64,000 nt of DNA from Desulfotignum sp. (GCA_011390335.1 JAABSO010000022.1:1-64000), one strand, 5' to 3'. Counted from the stretch's first letter, positions 1 to 8,838 are shown. Numbers and translations are program-made. Notes: a model not told the origin generated them from the sequence alone.

Positions 1-322
1 TTCTGACCACGGCCAGGGACGGGATGGTAAGATCCCCTTTTTTAACAGGCACCAGCTGGTATTGGTACACAACCTTATGGGACCAGTTTCCGTTGATAAA
101 ACTGCGCTGGGAAGAGGTGCTTGAGGAAACCACGGTGAAATCTGTGATGACGTCCACATCCACCTGTGCGTCACCGCCCTCCACTGTCACCTGAAGGAAC
201 AGCATCTCTTCCAGGGTCATGGCGGTTTTGTCCACCCGGGCCGTGACCCCGAAGGCCAGGCACGGATCCGGCATCAATACCAGGATACCCAGTATCATCA
301 CCCATATGCTGTTTTTTATCAT
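1..322 (-). CDS. batD: BatD-like protein, N-terminal part (cut by window edge)
   Basis: The first 107 residues are visible and the rest lies beyond the left edge. The ATG at 322 lies 5 bases after the stop of the BatB-BatC gene. A hydrophobic signal segment (about residues 4-20, ending near CLAFG) precedes a beta-rich domain with an early segment of the kind GVTARVDKTAMTLEEMLFLQ. This fits the start of BatD (oxygen-tolerance) proteins, which are exported and membrane anchored. BatD closes moxR-bat operons in many bacteria, which agrees with its position here. The exact role of Bat proteins is not settled; they are thought to assemble or protect envelope complexes. The assignment rests on position plus the visible N-terminus. 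Confidence 0.75.
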   Translation of the reverse strand, partial: MIKNSIWVMILGILVLMPDPCLAFGVTARVDKTAMTLEEMLFLQVTVEGGDAQVDVDVITDFTVVSSSTSSQRSFINGNWSHKVVYQYQLVPVKKGDLTIPSLAVVR

Positions 323-327
323 AATTC

Positions 328-2151
328 CTACCAGTCCTTTTTTATGTCTTTGGGCCGTCCCACAGGCATCAAGGCCATGCCTGGTTTGTCTTCCAGACGG
401 TTGAGGCGGTTTTCCAGGGCCTGGTCCCCGGGCTGACCCGGTGCAGCTGGTCGGGCACCGGCTGCACCGGCCTGCTGCTCTTGTTCATCCCCGGCGCCCC
501 GGGGCTGGTCTTCCTGTGCCGGTCTGGGTTCCGGCGGCGGCCTGGCCGGTTCCTGGGCCTGGCTGCTGCCCTGCTGGTCCTGCCCGTCCGTATTGTCCTG
601 CGTGTCCGGCTGCTGTTTTGCGTTATCCTGGTCCTGGTTTTTCTGATTTCGGTTTTCCTGTTCCTGTTTGTCGTTTTGCTGCCTGTCCTGTTCCCCGGCG
701 TTCCCATCTTGTTGTTGCTGCTGTTGTTGCTCCTGTTTTTTCTGTTTCACAAACTCCAGGTTTTCTTTGGCTTTCTGGTCATCCGGGAACGACTCCAGAA
801 TGGATGCATATCCTTTGATGGCCTCATCCAGCCGGCCCTGGCGGTAATGGGTGTTGGACAGGTTGAACAGGGCCTTGTGCCGCAGTTCCGGGTTCTGTGA
901 TTGGGCAGCCTGGGCAAAGTTTTTTTCCGCCTCTTCCAATGATCCGGCTTTATAGGCAGCTGAGCCGATATTGTAATACAGGCGCGGATCATCCGGGTTT
1001 TCCAGCTGGGCATCGATGAAAAGGTTCCGGGCCTGCTCAAAATCACCTTCTTCATAGGCGGTTACCCCCTGCTGCACCGGATTGGAAAAGGCATTTGCCG
1101 GTATGGTTCCCCCCGGTACAAGTGCGAACACCATCCAGGCCACGGCCAGCCCCACAGCCCTGCTGCGCCGGGTCACAGGCAACCACAGCTCCATGAGCAG
1201 CAGCACAACACAGGGAAACAAAAACCACTGGAACCGCTGTTCCCCCACCTTTTTTTTGCCCTGCTCCAGGGTTTTCTGCTCCATGGTGCCCCGGATTCCC
1301 TGTGTATAGATACGTTCCAGGTCCATGTCACCGGCCACGGACCGCACATAGCTCCCTCCTGTCAGGCGGGTGATCTCCTGGAGACTTTTTTCATCCACTC
1401 TTGACATGACAATGTTTCCTTGTTCATCTTTGGTGAACCCGCCGTCAGTATCCGGGATGGGGGCTCCTGCAGGATCTCCCACACCGATGCTGAACACCTT
1501 GATGTGGTTGTCCGCCATTTTTTTTGCAATTTCTGATACATCTCCTGCCGTGTTTTCCCCGTCCGTGATCAGGATGATGGCTTTGTCTGTGTTGGCACCT
1601 GCCTCAAATCCATTGTAACAGGCTTCGATGGCGGCTGTGAGATTGGTGCCCCCCACAGGCAGATAGTCCGGGGTCAGCACGTTAAGAAAGATGTGAAATG
1701 CCGCATGGTCCAGGGTCAGGGGGCACTGGAGGACAGCCTGGCCGGCAAAGGCCACAAGGCCGGCCCGGTCTGATTTCATGAGCCTGAGCAGGTCGATGAT
1801 CTCTCGTTTGGCCCGTTCCAGGCGGCTGGGGGCAATGTCTTGTGCCAGCATGCTCCTGGAGCAGTCCAGGGCGATCATGATATCCACCCCTTTTGCCGTG
1901 GTCTTTTCCCAGCGGAACCCCATGAAGGGACCGGCCAGGGCAAACACCGCCAGGACCAGAGCCGCAAGGGTGAAACCGGCCTTGATCCACCGGGATTTTG
2001 GATCATACCCGGGCAGAAGTGCTGTATGCATGGCTGGATCGGCAAACCGGGCCAGAACCTTTTTGCGCCGGACCACGCCGCTGGCCAGGAGCCAGGCCAC
2101 GGGCACCAGGGCCCAGAGGAAAAACAGGATTTTCGGATCAACAAACTTCAT
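328..2151 (-). CDS. BatB-BatC fusion: membrane VWA protein with TPR and Gln-rich tail
   Basis: 607 residues. Order: N-terminal membrane segment (about 7-25), second membrane segment (about 58-78), von Willebrand A domain (about 88-285), third membrane segment (about 309-325), possibly another near 333-350, TPR repeats (about 360-460), then a tail very rich in Gln, Glu, Asp, Asn and Arg (about 468-570). The metal-binding MIDAS residues are visible: DCSRS at 96-100, a Thr in GGTN near 169, and TDGEN at 196-200. Separate BatB (VWA) and BatC (TPR) proteins are fused here. The Gln run is encoded by a simple triplet repeat at 709-735. It is probably an inner-membrane protein with VWA and TPR parts used for protein contacts. 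It sits 18 bases after batA in the operon. Confidence 0.85.
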   Translation of the reverse strand: MKFVDPKILFFLWALVPVAWLLASGVVRRKKVLARFADPAMHTALLPGYDPKSRWIKAGFTLAALVLAVFALAGPFMGFRWEKTTAKGVDIMIALDCSRSMLAQDIAPSRLERAKREIIDLLRLMKSDRAGLVAFAGQAVLQCPLTLDHAAFHIFLNVLTPDYLPVGGTNLTAAIEACYNGFEAGANTDKAIILITDGENTAGDVSEIAKKMADNHIKVFSIGVGDPAGAPIPDTDGGFTKDEQGNIVMSRVDEKSLQEITRLTGGSYVRSVAGDMDLERIYTQGIRGTMEQKTLEQGKKKVGEQRFQWFLFPCVVLLLMELWLPVTRRSRAVGLAVAWMVFALVPGGTIPANAFSNPVQQGVTAYEEGDFEQARNLFIDAQLENPDDPRLYYNIGSAAYKAGSLEEAEKNFAQAAQSQNPELRHKALFNLSNTHYRQGRLDEAIKGYASILESFPDDQKAKENLEFVKQKKQEQQQQQQQDGNAGEQDRQQNDKQEQENRNQKNQDQDNAKQQPDTQDNTDGQDQQGSSQAQEPARPPPEPRPAQEDQPRGAGDEQEQQAGAAGARPAAPGQPGDQALENRLNRLEDKPGMALMPVGRPKDIKKDW

Positions 2152-2169
2152 GATTTTCCTCCTTATTGG

Positions 2170-3168
2170 TTAGGGTATCCGCAGAAACCGGGTGTTGACC
2201 AGGACCAGGTGAAACAGGAACAAAACAAGCCCGGCCCCAAGAAACACAGGAAACAATTCCCTGTACTCCACCCATTTTTGTGTTTCCCGGGATGTCTTTT
2301 CCATGCTGTCAATCATGGTGTATATCTTTTTCAGAGATGTTGTGTCATCTGCCTTGAAAAAACTGCCCCCGCTTTGTTGCGCAATGGTCTCCAGGGCTTT
2401 CAGGTCCACTCCCACCCTGCGGTACACATATTGTCTGCCAAACAGGCCATCCACCAGAAACGGGGCCTCTCCCTTGGTGCCCACGGCAATGGTATGGATT
2501 TTCACCTGCCGGGCTGCGGCAATTTCCACAGCCTCCTGCCAGGTGAGTTCCCCGGCATTGCTTTCTCCGTCCGTGAGCAGGATGATGATGTTGGACCTGG
2601 ACGGTACGTCTTTCAACCGCTTCAGGGAGATGCCGATGGCATCCCCGATGGCGGTGCGGGGACCGGCCGCGCCGATCTCCAGATGCTCCAGCATGAATGC
2701 GATGGTGTTGTAGTCCCGGGTCAAAGGCACCTGGGTAAAGGCATGGGAACCGAACACCACCATGCCGATGCGGTCCCCGTCCCGTTTCAGGATAAAGTCA
2801 CTGACCACCCCTTTTACCGCATCCAGGCGGGTGACGATGTTGTCATCCACCCTGAAATCAAGAGCCCGCATGGATTCCGACAGATCCAGGGCCAGGATGA
2901 TGTTCACCCCTTCGGAGGTCACCGTGATTTTCTGCTCTCCGGACTGGGGCCGGGCCAGGGCTGCCACCAGCAGGGCAATGGCAGCGATCTTCAGCCAGGG
3001 CAGGAACACAGATGCCCGGGCAGCCCATGATACGGGCAATGCCCCAAGGCCGGCCAGACTGGAGATACGGATGGCAGACCTGTTTTTTTTCCGGATCAGA
3101 TGGATGCAAAAACCCAGTAAAGGTATGAGCAGCAGCAGAAACCAGGGGGAGGCGAACCGGAAAATCAT
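2170..3168 (-). CDS. batA: BatA-like membrane VWA-domain protein
   Basis: 332 residues. Two N-terminal membrane segments (about 8-25 and 56-72) are followed by a VWA domain and a C-terminal membrane segment (about 306-325). The MIDAS motif DLSES lies at 95-99, and a TDGES motif follows later in the domain. Length and layout match the BatA family (aerotolerance-type VWA proteins, DUF1194/BatA group). The start overlaps the stop of the upstream gene (ATGA at 3165-3168), so translation is coupled. Together with the adjacent BatB-BatC fusion it gives two VWA proteins in the membrane, the usual Bat arrangement. The biochemical role is not known with certainty. Confidence 0.85.
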   Translation of the reverse strand: MIFRFASPWFLLLLIPLLGFCIHLIRKKNRSAIRISSLAGLGALPVSWAARASVFLPWLKIAAIALLVAALARPQSGEQKITVTSEGVNIILALDLSESMRALDFRVDDNIVTRLDAVKGVVSDFILKRDGDRIGMVVFGSHAFTQVPLTRDYNTIAFMLEHLEIGAAGPRTAIGDAIGISLKRLKDVPSRSNIIILLTDGESNAGELTWQEAVEIAAARQVKIHTIAVGTKGEAPFLVDGLFGRQYVYRRVGVDLKALETIAQQSGGSFFKADDTTSLKKIYTMIDSMEKTSRETQKWVEYRELFPVFLGAGLVLFLFHLVLVNTRFLRIP

Positions 3169-3713
3169 GGGGCAGCCTCCTTTTCTCCGGCTTCGGGCGC
3201 ATCCGAAGACCGGTCCTTTTCCACTGCCCGGATGAGCCGGCGCACCTGGTCCAGATCCGCCATCATCCGGGCCGGGTCCGGGGTCACCGGCGCATACCGG
3301 AAGGGATCGGACAGGCTCTGGAACTGGGATATCCGTGTGACCAGGTCCCGGTCCATGTCTGTGTGCCGCAAAGCTTTTACCAGTTCCCTGGTGGTCATCT
3401 GGCTGGCATGGATCTGGAAGGTGTCACCAATGTATGCCTTGAACAGGGCACTCAGGTCAAAGTAAAACGCTTTGGGATCGGCAGGCAATGTCACCCCCAG
3501 GCGGTCCAGGGCTTTCATTGCGGTTTCAAACGGCGGCACCGGCACCGCCTTCCCCTCCATAACCTTGGCCTTTCTGGACCGGATATACCGCCGCACCAGC
3601 AGGAACAGCAGGGCTGCAATGGCCAGTACCGCAGCCGCCAGGGCCAGCATCCGGATGAGATCCGGGGACATGCCCACCATGACGGGCGGATGGATGTCAT
3701 GAATATCCTGCAT
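3165..3713 (-). CDS. DUF4381-like single-pass membrane protein of the Bat operon
   Basis: 182 residues. One membrane segment (about 18-42) is followed by a basic stretch and a cytoplasmic helical domain of about 120 residues. In moxR-bat operons a small membrane protein of this kind (DUF4381 type) usually sits between the DUF58 gene and batA, exactly as here. It lies directly after the DUF58 gene stop with no spacer and overlaps batA by 4 bases. The sequence alone does not reveal a catalytic motif. The family call rests on operon position, size and topology. Confidence 0.6.
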   Translation of the reverse strand: MQDIHDIHPPVMVGMSPDLIRMLALAAAVLAIAALLFLLVRRYIRSRKAKVMEGKAVPVPPFETAMKALDRLGVTLPADPKAFYFDLSALFKAYIGDTFQIHASQMTTRELVKALRHTDMDRDLVTRISQFQSLSDPFRYAPVTPDPARMMADLDQVRRLIRAVEKDRSSDAPEAGEKEAAP

Positions 3714-4592
3714 TTACCTGAACCGTTTCTCCCTTGTCCTGAAATAACTGGTCAACACATCCGGAACGGAATCACTGGTTTTCATCTCCAGCAGATCGCT
3801 TTTTGCCCGGGAAAATATCTGCCGGGCCGCGGCATGTTCCTCTTTCCGGATCTGTGTGTACATCCTTCGGGTGCGTTTGTCAAAAGCGTCCGCCAGTATT
3901 GTCTGCCCGGTTTCCAGGTCTGTCAGGGGCAGCAGTCCTGTTTCGGGCAGATGGAAAATGCCGGGATCAAAAATCTGAACTCCGATGAGTTCATGGCGCC
4001 GGGTTGCAGTCTTCAGGGCATGTTCATAATCTTTGTCCAGAAAATCGGACAGGATGAACACAAAGGCCCGTTTTTTCATGATCCGGGACAGATAATCCAC
4101 ACCGGCGGCAATATGGGTGCCCCGTCCTTTGGGCCGGAAGGTGAAGATCTCCTGGATTAACCGCCACACATGGCTGGACCCTTTTTTGGGGGGGATATAT
4201 TTTTCCACCTGGTCCGTAAAAAACACCACCCCCACCTTGTCGTTGTTTTTCACCGCATTGAACGCCAGCACAGCCGCCACCTCTGCCACCTTTTCCAGTT
4301 TTTTTCCGGAAAAGGTACCGAAATCCAGGGACCCGCTCATGTCCACCAGGAGCATGACAGTGGATTCGCGCTCCTCCCTGTATTTTTTCACAAAGGTCTT
4401 TCCGGTGCGGGCCGACACCTTCCAGTCAATGGATTTTACATCATCTCCGGGGCAGTACTCGCGCACCTCCTCGAATTCGATGCCCGACCCCTTGAACACG
4501 GAGGCATACCGGCCGGCCATGATGCCGGACACGGTGCGGCGGGATTTGATATGCATCCGCCGGATTTTCTGTATCACATGTGCGGGAATCAT
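3714..4592 (-). CDS. DUF58 domain protein
   Basis: 292 residues, soluble. The hallmark DUF58 segment (REYCPGDDVKSIDWKVSAR, about 44-62) is clear. A VWA-like fold follows, with DMSGS at 84-88 resembling a MIDAS site. DUF58 proteins are encoded next to MoxR ATPases and are regarded as their partners in handling VWA client proteins. The gene lies 8 bases after moxR and abuts the next gene, so it is part of the same transcript. Length is typical of the family. No enzymatic activity is claimed. Confidence 0.85.
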   Translation of the reverse strand: MIPAHVIQKIRRMHIKSRRTVSGIMAGRYASVFKGSGIEFEEVREYCPGDDVKSIDWKVSARTGKTFVKKYREERESTVMLLVDMSGSLDFGTFSGKKLEKVAEVAAVLAFNAVKNNDKVGVVFFTDQVEKYIPPKKGSSHVWRLIQEIFTFRPKGRGTHIAAGVDYLSRIMKKRAFVFILSDFLDKDYEHALKTATRRHELIGVQIFDPGIFHLPETGLLPLTDLETGQTILADAFDKRTRRMYTQIRKEEHAAARQIFSRAKSDLLEMKTSDSVPDVLTSYFRTREKRFR

Positions 4593-4600
4593 TTTTATGT

Positions 4601-5575
4601 TCAGGGCACTTCCACAGCGTCAAACAAGGCAGTGACAATGGCATCCGGGGTCACCTCGTCCGCCTCCGCCTCAAAGGACAGCAGAATCCGGTGGCGCAGC
4701 ACATCCGGCCCCACCATCTTGATATCCTGGGGCGTGATATAGGCCCGTCCCTCTAAAAACGCCTGGACCCGTGCCGCCTTTGCCAGGAAGATGGTGGCCC
4801 GGGGAGAGGCCCCGTAATCGATATACCGGGCCATGTCAAGGCCGAAAGCCGCCGGCTCCCGGGTGGCAGCCACCAGGTTGACGATGTACTCCTTGAGTTT
4901 TTCATCCACAAAGATCTGTTCCACCAGGGCGGTCATGGCAGCCAGTTCCGCCACATCGATCACCGGCCCGATGGGATCAGGGGGTGCAAAGCTGGTCTTT
5001 TTCAGGATTTCCAGTTCCTGGACCCGGTCCGGATAGGTGATGAGCACCTTGAGCATGAACCGGTCCACCTGGGCCTCGGGCAGAGGATAGGTGCCTTCCT
5101 GCTCCAGGGGATTCTGGGTGGCCAGCACCAGAAAAGGAGAGGGCAGGGCAAAGGTTTCCTCTCCGATGGTCACCTGTTTTTCCTCCATGGCCTCCAGAAG
5201 GGCGGACTGGACCTTGGACGGGGCACGGTTGATCTCATCTGCCAGGATAATGTGGTTGAACAACGGCCCTTTTCTGGTCACAAAATCCATGGTCTTGGGC
5301 CGGAAAATCTCCGTGCCGGTGAGATCTGCCGGCAGCAGGTCCGGGGTGAACTGGATGCGCTTGAAATCCGCATGCACCGCTGATGCCAGGGCCTTGACCG
5401 CCGAGGTCTTGGCCAGTCCCGGCACCCCCTCGATGAGCACATGTCCCCCGGTGAGAAGCCCGGTCAACAGGCTGTCCACCAGCTTTTCCTGGCCCACCAG
5501 CCGCTTGGCTATCTCCTTTCGGATCCGGCTGATCATCAGGTGGTTTTCTGCAATGGCCGCCTTGATTTCTTCCAT
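4601..5575 (-). CDS. moxR: MoxR-family AAA+ ATPase
   Basis: 324 residues, a normal MoxR length. Walker A is GVPGLAKT (50-57), Walker B ends in ADE (112-114), and a sensor-like stretch with ATQNP follows. The C-terminal lid domain (AAA_lid, about 240-320) has the usual YIDYGASPRA segment. MoxR ATPases act as chaperone-like motors that help insert cofactors or mature VWA-linked complexes. This is the first gene of the Bat operon: a sigma70-like promoter lies about 70-95 bases upstream and no gene precedes it on this strand. Confidence 0.9.
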   Translation of the reverse strand: MEEIKAAIAENHLMISRIRKEIAKRLVGQEKLVDSLLTGLLTGGHVLIEGVPGLAKTSAVKALASAVHADFKRIQFTPDLLPADLTGTEIFRPKTMDFVTRKGPLFNHIILADEINRAPSKVQSALLEAMEEKQVTIGEETFALPSPFLVLATQNPLEQEGTYPLPEAQVDRFMLKVLITYPDRVQELEILKKTSFAPPDPIGPVIDVAELAAMTALVEQIFVDEKLKEYIVNLVAATREPAAFGLDMARYIDYGASPRATIFLAKAARVQAFLEGRAYITPQDIKMVGPDVLRHRILLSFEAEADEVTPDAIVTALFDAVEVP

Positions 5576-5642
5576 AATCTCCCCTCATGTTTCCGCAGTT
5601 TAACATGGCCGGGACCCGCCGACCACAGCCAAAATCTGTATT

Positions 5643-5670
5643 AATATAGTTCAGTCAAAAAAAGTGTCAA
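5643..5670 (-). promoter_or_regulatory. Predicted sigma70-type promoter of the moxR-bat operon
   Basis: Reading the minus strand, TTGACA (5670-5665) is followed by a 16-base spacer and TATATT (5648-5643). The -35 box is perfect and the -10 box has five of six consensus bases. The predicted start of transcription is near 5636, about 60 bases before the moxR ATG. No other candidate gene uses it. Confidence 0.6.
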
Positions 5671-5816
5671 GAACATCTGACAGCAATGCTGATCCAGTAC
5701 GCTGCCCTGTTTTTGTGCTGAAAAACAGCTCCCCCTGTTTCAACTGAACCGGTTTTATGATACCCTGCGCCAAAATGCAAATTTTTACGGGAAAGATCCC
5801 GGTACAGGGAGGAGTT

Positions 5817-6386
5817 TTGCAGCGCTGCGACTGGTGCCTGAAAGATCCGGTGTATATCAATTACCATGATACAGAATGGGGTGTGCCGGTGCATGATGAC
5901 CAGAAACTGTTTGAGTTCCTGGTACTGGAAGGGGCCCAGGCCGGATTGTCCTGGCTCACCATACTGAAACGCAGAGAAGGTTACAGAAATGCGTTTGCCG
6001 GTTTTGATCCGCTGCAGGTGGCCCGGTTCACACCGGAAACCATTGCTGAACTGCTGCAGAACCCGGCCATTATCCGCAACAAGCTCAAGATCAATGCCGC
6101 GGTGAACAACGCCCGGATCTTTCTGGACATCCAGACCAAATTCGGCTCATTCGACCAGTATGCCTGGCAGTTTGTGGACGGCCGCCAGAAGGTCAACACC
6201 TTTACATCCGTGGACCAGGTGCCGGCCACTTCAAAGGAATCTGATGCATTCTCCAAAGATCTGAAGCAGCGGGGCTTCAAATTCACCGGCTCCACCATCA
6301 TGTATGCCCACATGCAGGCCACCGGCATGGTGAACGACCACCTGGTGTCCTGTTTCCGGCATCAGGAGGTCAAAGAAACAGCTTAG
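5817..6386 (+). CDS. tag: DNA-3-methyladenine glycosylase I
   Basis: Removes 3-methyladenine from alkylated DNA in base-excision repair. I start it at a TTG (5817) preceded by GGGAGGAG, which gives 189 residues against 187 in E. coli. With this start the known E. coli positions fall exactly in place: zinc ligands Cys4, His17, His175 and Cys179, and active-site Tyr16, Glu38 and Trp46. Upstream in-frame ATGs at 5757 and 5775 would add 20 or 14 residues with no family match. It is a single gene, divergent from the Bat operon and followed by about 190 bases with no gene. Confidence 0.92.
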   Translation: MQRCDWCLKDPVYINYHDTEWGVPVHDDQKLFEFLVLEGAQAGLSWLTILKRREGYRNAFAGFDPLQVARFTPETIAELLQNPAIIRNKLKINAAVNNARIFLDIQTKFGSFDQYAWQFVDGRQKVNTFTSVDQVPATSKESDAFSKDLKQRGFKFTGSTIMYAHMQATGMVNDHLVSCFRHQEVKETA

Positions 6387-6577
6387 GGCAACAGGGTTCC
6401 CCAAACTCCAACGATATTTTTTGTTTTCTAAACCACTTTACGCGACAGGATTTGTTTGATATGGAATCAGATCAGATAAAAACGATAACAGATCTGGATT
6501 TTTTCATATGCGCATGATATCCAGTTGATTATTCAATTGTTGATGTTATACAGATCAGTTCAGCAGCTTGTAAGGCT

Positions 6578-7063
6578 GTGAAAAATGTGAAACAAAAGGT
6601 ATATATAGAAACATCTATTTTGAGTTATTTGGCGGCCAGACCAAGCAACGACCTTCGTGCCATGGCAAATCAAAACACTACAATTGAGTGGTGGGAAAAT
6701 CGTATGCCGGAATTTGATATTTTTATCTCTGAATTTTTTGTGGCTGAGTCATCGCAGGGAAATCCTGAAGCTGCCGCAAGAAGATTGGCAGTTATTGAAC
6801 AAATACCTGAATTGGAAATTGAAGAAAATGTTCGACAATTAGGTAGAGCATTGATTGCAGAAGGCCCTATTCCGGTTGGAGCTGAAATTGATGCTTATCA
6901 TATTGCAGTTGCAGCTGTGAATGGTATGGATTACCTTCTTACTTGGAATTGCAAACACATAGCAAATGCTGTGATGCGACCTATGGTTGAGCAGGTTTGT
7001 CGAAATCATGGTTTTGAACCGCCAACCATCTGTACACCTAAAGAATTAATGGAGGGCCAATAA
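6578..7063 (+). CDS. PIN-domain protein, probable VapC-like toxin
   Basis: 161 residues with a PIN-like fold. It begins with a beta strand ending in the acidic YIETS motif and has a further acidic segment (AEIDAYHIAVAAVNGMDYLL) and a late TWN motif, as in VapC-type nucleases. PIN proteins of this kind cleave RNA with the help of acidic residues and Mg2+. The start is uncertain: GTG at 6578 or GTG at 6587, and the latter leaves better spacing to AAGG and gives the common N-terminus. A 58-residue protein follows after one base, so the pair looks like a toxin-antitoxin module with the toxin first. The pair is clearly richer in AT than its neighbours, which suggests transfer. The cognate target is unknown. 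Confidence 0.75.
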   Translation: MKNVKQKVYIETSILSYLAARPSNDLRAMANQNTTIEWWENRMPEFDIFISEFFVAESSQGNPEAAARRLAVIEQIPELEIEENVRQLGRALIAEGPIPVGAEIDAYHIAVAAVNGMDYLLTWNCKHIANAVMRPMVEQVCRNHGFEPPTICTPKELMEGQ

Positions 7064-7064
7064 A

Positions 7065-7241
7065 ATGTGGCAAGACCCTATAGTAAAAGAAACCAGAGAG
7101 TTAAGAAAGCAATATGCTGAGAAGTTTAATAATGATGCAGATTCAATTTTTGAAGATATTATAAAACGTCAAAAGGATTCAAAACGGAAGCGTTTTAGTT
7201 TTCAACCTCGAAAACCCAAATCTGGAAAAAATGTCGCCTGA
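7065..7241 (+). CDS. Small charged protein, probable antitoxin partner of the PIN protein
   Basis: 58 residues starting at ATG 7065, one base after the PIN gene stop. GGAGGG upstream serves as ribosome site. The protein begins MWQDPIVKETRELRKQYAEK, is predominantly helical and ends in a Lys/Arg-rich tail. Small proteins with a DPIVxExR-type N-terminus recur directly after PIN genes of this type, from memory of the family. It is therefore probably the antitoxin, but no DNA-binding motif can be shown by eye. It shares the AT-rich composition of the toxin gene. Confidence 0.6.
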   Translation: MWQDPIVKETRELRKQYAEKFNNDADSIFEDIIKRQKDSKRKRFSFQPRKPKSGKNVA

Positions 7242-7250
7242 CAAATAAAG

Positions 7251-7345
7251 GATTAGTGCCGAGCTGAGAGAAGTGAAAGATCGGTACTAATCCTATGATT
7301 CAACAGCCAGTCCACCGGACGGCAAAAAACCGCCGCGGGTGACCC
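7251..7345. repeat. Inverted repeats downstream of the toxin-antitoxin pair
   Basis: Arms 7251-7262 and 7281-7292 are complementary at 11 of 12 positions around an 18-base loop. A second, GC-rich hairpin (CGCGGGT, loop GA, ACCCGCG) lies at about 7335-7349. There is no run of T after either, so neither is a convincing intrinsic terminator. The 180-base gap holds no supported gene. The repeats may be the remains of a mobile element end. Confidence 0.4.
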
Positions 7346-7422
7346 GCGCTTTGGCTCAGCATATCGTTTGATGAATACATTTGGCAATAATGCCTTGGTA
7401 TCGAAGAAAAGGTAAGGCCGAT

Positions 7423-8676
7423 ATGGCAAAGAGTAAAACAAAAAAAGATACTGCACTGGCCGAACTGATTGCAGCAGCACCGACAAAGGCCCTTTCAGAC
7501 CTGATACTTAATCTGGCTGGAAAAGATCCTGAGATACGTCGAGAGTGCTTTGATTATTTAAAGGAAAATACAGCTGTTTCCAAGATGCTAAAACGCCAGT
7601 CGGAAGGGGAAGCCATCATGTCCATATGGGCTGAGCTGCTGCCGGATCTTGAGGATCTGGATGCACATGGCGGCGGACCATATGGGGTGGAAGACCGTGT
7701 GTGGGAATTGCTGTATGAAATTACAAAACGTCTAACTTCAAAAAAGGTCGATGAAACGTATCGACGCGAAATACTCGACTCTGTTCTACCGTTTATTAAA
7801 AGTGGAAATTCAGGGGCGGGAGATGCGCTGGATGAGCTTGCTTATGCTGCCTGTCATTCCGCTACTGAATTGCGGTACCTTGCCGAAAGCCTGGAAGCTA
7901 TGCATGATGAATGGCAACTCCGCAATGCCCGCAACATTTATCGTCAGATCGGGGACCATGCTAAATACCTTGAGCTTCGGTTGAAGTATATGGAAGTTGG
8001 CACTGATTACCATGATCTGGCTGAGTTTTACTGGGAAACAAAAGAAAAGGAAAAGGCGGTTCAGATCGCCCAAAAAGGACTTGGGAAGGCAACCGGGCGG
8101 ATGGTTGAATTGCGGGCGTTTGTGGCTGAACGGGCAAAGGAGTCGGGTGACCGGACGACCTGGATCGAACTTCAGTTTGATCAGGCGACAGATTGTTTAA
8201 GCTTTGATAAATACAAAAAATTCAAAAAAGCGTGTAAGGCAGAAGAATGGAAAGCGTATGAACCCAGACTCCTAAAAAAAATGAAAGATACTGGTAAAAC
8301 CGAGCAGATGAAAATCCATATGGATCGGAAAGAATACGATAGCGTTGTGAATCTTTTGTCAAAGTGCGGTTATCCACAATATAATTGGGACAGCAATACG
8401 AATGTACGCATCGCAGAAAAGCTTGAAAAACGGTACCCTGAAAAAGTTCTTAAATGGTATCTTTCCGGCCTGGGTAGTCTTTCATCCAATCAAAAAAGAG
8501 AAGAATATGCGAGAAAGGCTGAGGTAATGGCTAAAGTTCGCTATATGCTGGTTGACGTGATGAATGATGAAAGCAGATGGAAAAAACTGGCAGTCAAAGT
8601 CAAAAATGATAATCTCAGACGTCCGGCTTTTCAGCAGGAATTTGCCCATACTGTCCCGGGATGGAAGGCAATATAA
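7423..8676 (+). CDS. Unrecognised helical-repeat protein (SWIM-associated-like)
   Basis: 417 residues from ATG 7423, chosen because AAGGTAAGG stands just upstream; in-frame starts from 7381 would add 14 residues. The protein is almost entirely helical, with TPR-like stretches such as HDLAEFYWETKEKEKAVQIA (about residues 201-220). This style resembles the C-terminal helical half of SWIM zinc-finger proteins, but the SWIM Cys/His motif is absent here, so this may be a shortened or stand-alone form. No signal peptide or membrane segment is seen. Function is unknown. It is flanked by the PIN pair and gene remnants, so it may be part of acquired DNA. Confidence 0.6.
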   Translation: MAKSKTKKDTALAELIAAAPTKALSDLILNLAGKDPEIRRECFDYLKENTAVSKMLKRQSEGEAIMSIWAELLPDLEDLDAHGGGPYGVEDRVWELLYEITKRLTSKKVDETYRREILDSVLPFIKSGNSGAGDALDELAYAACHSATELRYLAESLEAMHDEWQLRNARNIYRQIGDHAKYLELRLKYMEVGTDYHDLAEFYWETKEKEKAVQIAQKGLGKATGRMVELRAFVAERAKESGDRTTWIELQFDQATDCLSFDKYKKFKKACKAEEWKAYEPRLLKKMKDTGKTEQMKIHMDRKEYDSVVNLLSKCGYPQYNWDSNTNVRIAEKLEKRYPEKVLKWYLSGLGSLSSNQKREEYARKAEVMAKVRYMLVDVMNDESRWKKLAVKVKNDNLRRPAFQQEFAHTVPGWKAI

Positions 8677-8677
8677 T

Positions 8678-8808
8678 AATGAACGAATCCACGGCCAGAC
8701 GGCTGCGGAAGTGATTGTGGACCGTGCGGATCACAAGAAAAACAATATGGGACTGACCACCTGGAAAGACGCTCCAAAATCAAAAACATGCCGGCGGATG
8801 AACTGTAG
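8678..8808 (+). pseudogene. Remnant of a RhuM-family (virulence-protein-like) gene
   Basis: A reading frame without a start gives IHGQTAAEVIVDRADHKKNN followed by MGLTTWKDAPK (8687-8779). This matches the style of the C-terminal region of RhuM-family proteins, which carry an HGxTAAE...RA...xMGLT segment. Upstream it fuses out of frame into the end of the preceding gene, and downstream the frame shifts and stops. Only this fragment remains. It is too short to be functional. Confidence 0.5.
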
Positions 8809-8838
8809 ATGTTTGGGGTCGGCCCCGGGGAGACAAAA

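Noticed and set aside
1840..3030. Long open plus-strand frame (396 codons) opposite the Bat genes
   Set aside because: It lies antisense to two well-supported VWA genes; its composition is that of a shadow frame of GC-rich coding DNA.
7253..7486. Minus-strand frame of 77 codons before the helical-repeat gene
   Set aside because: It overlaps the inverted repeats and the start of a better-supported plus-strand gene and lacks a ribosome site.
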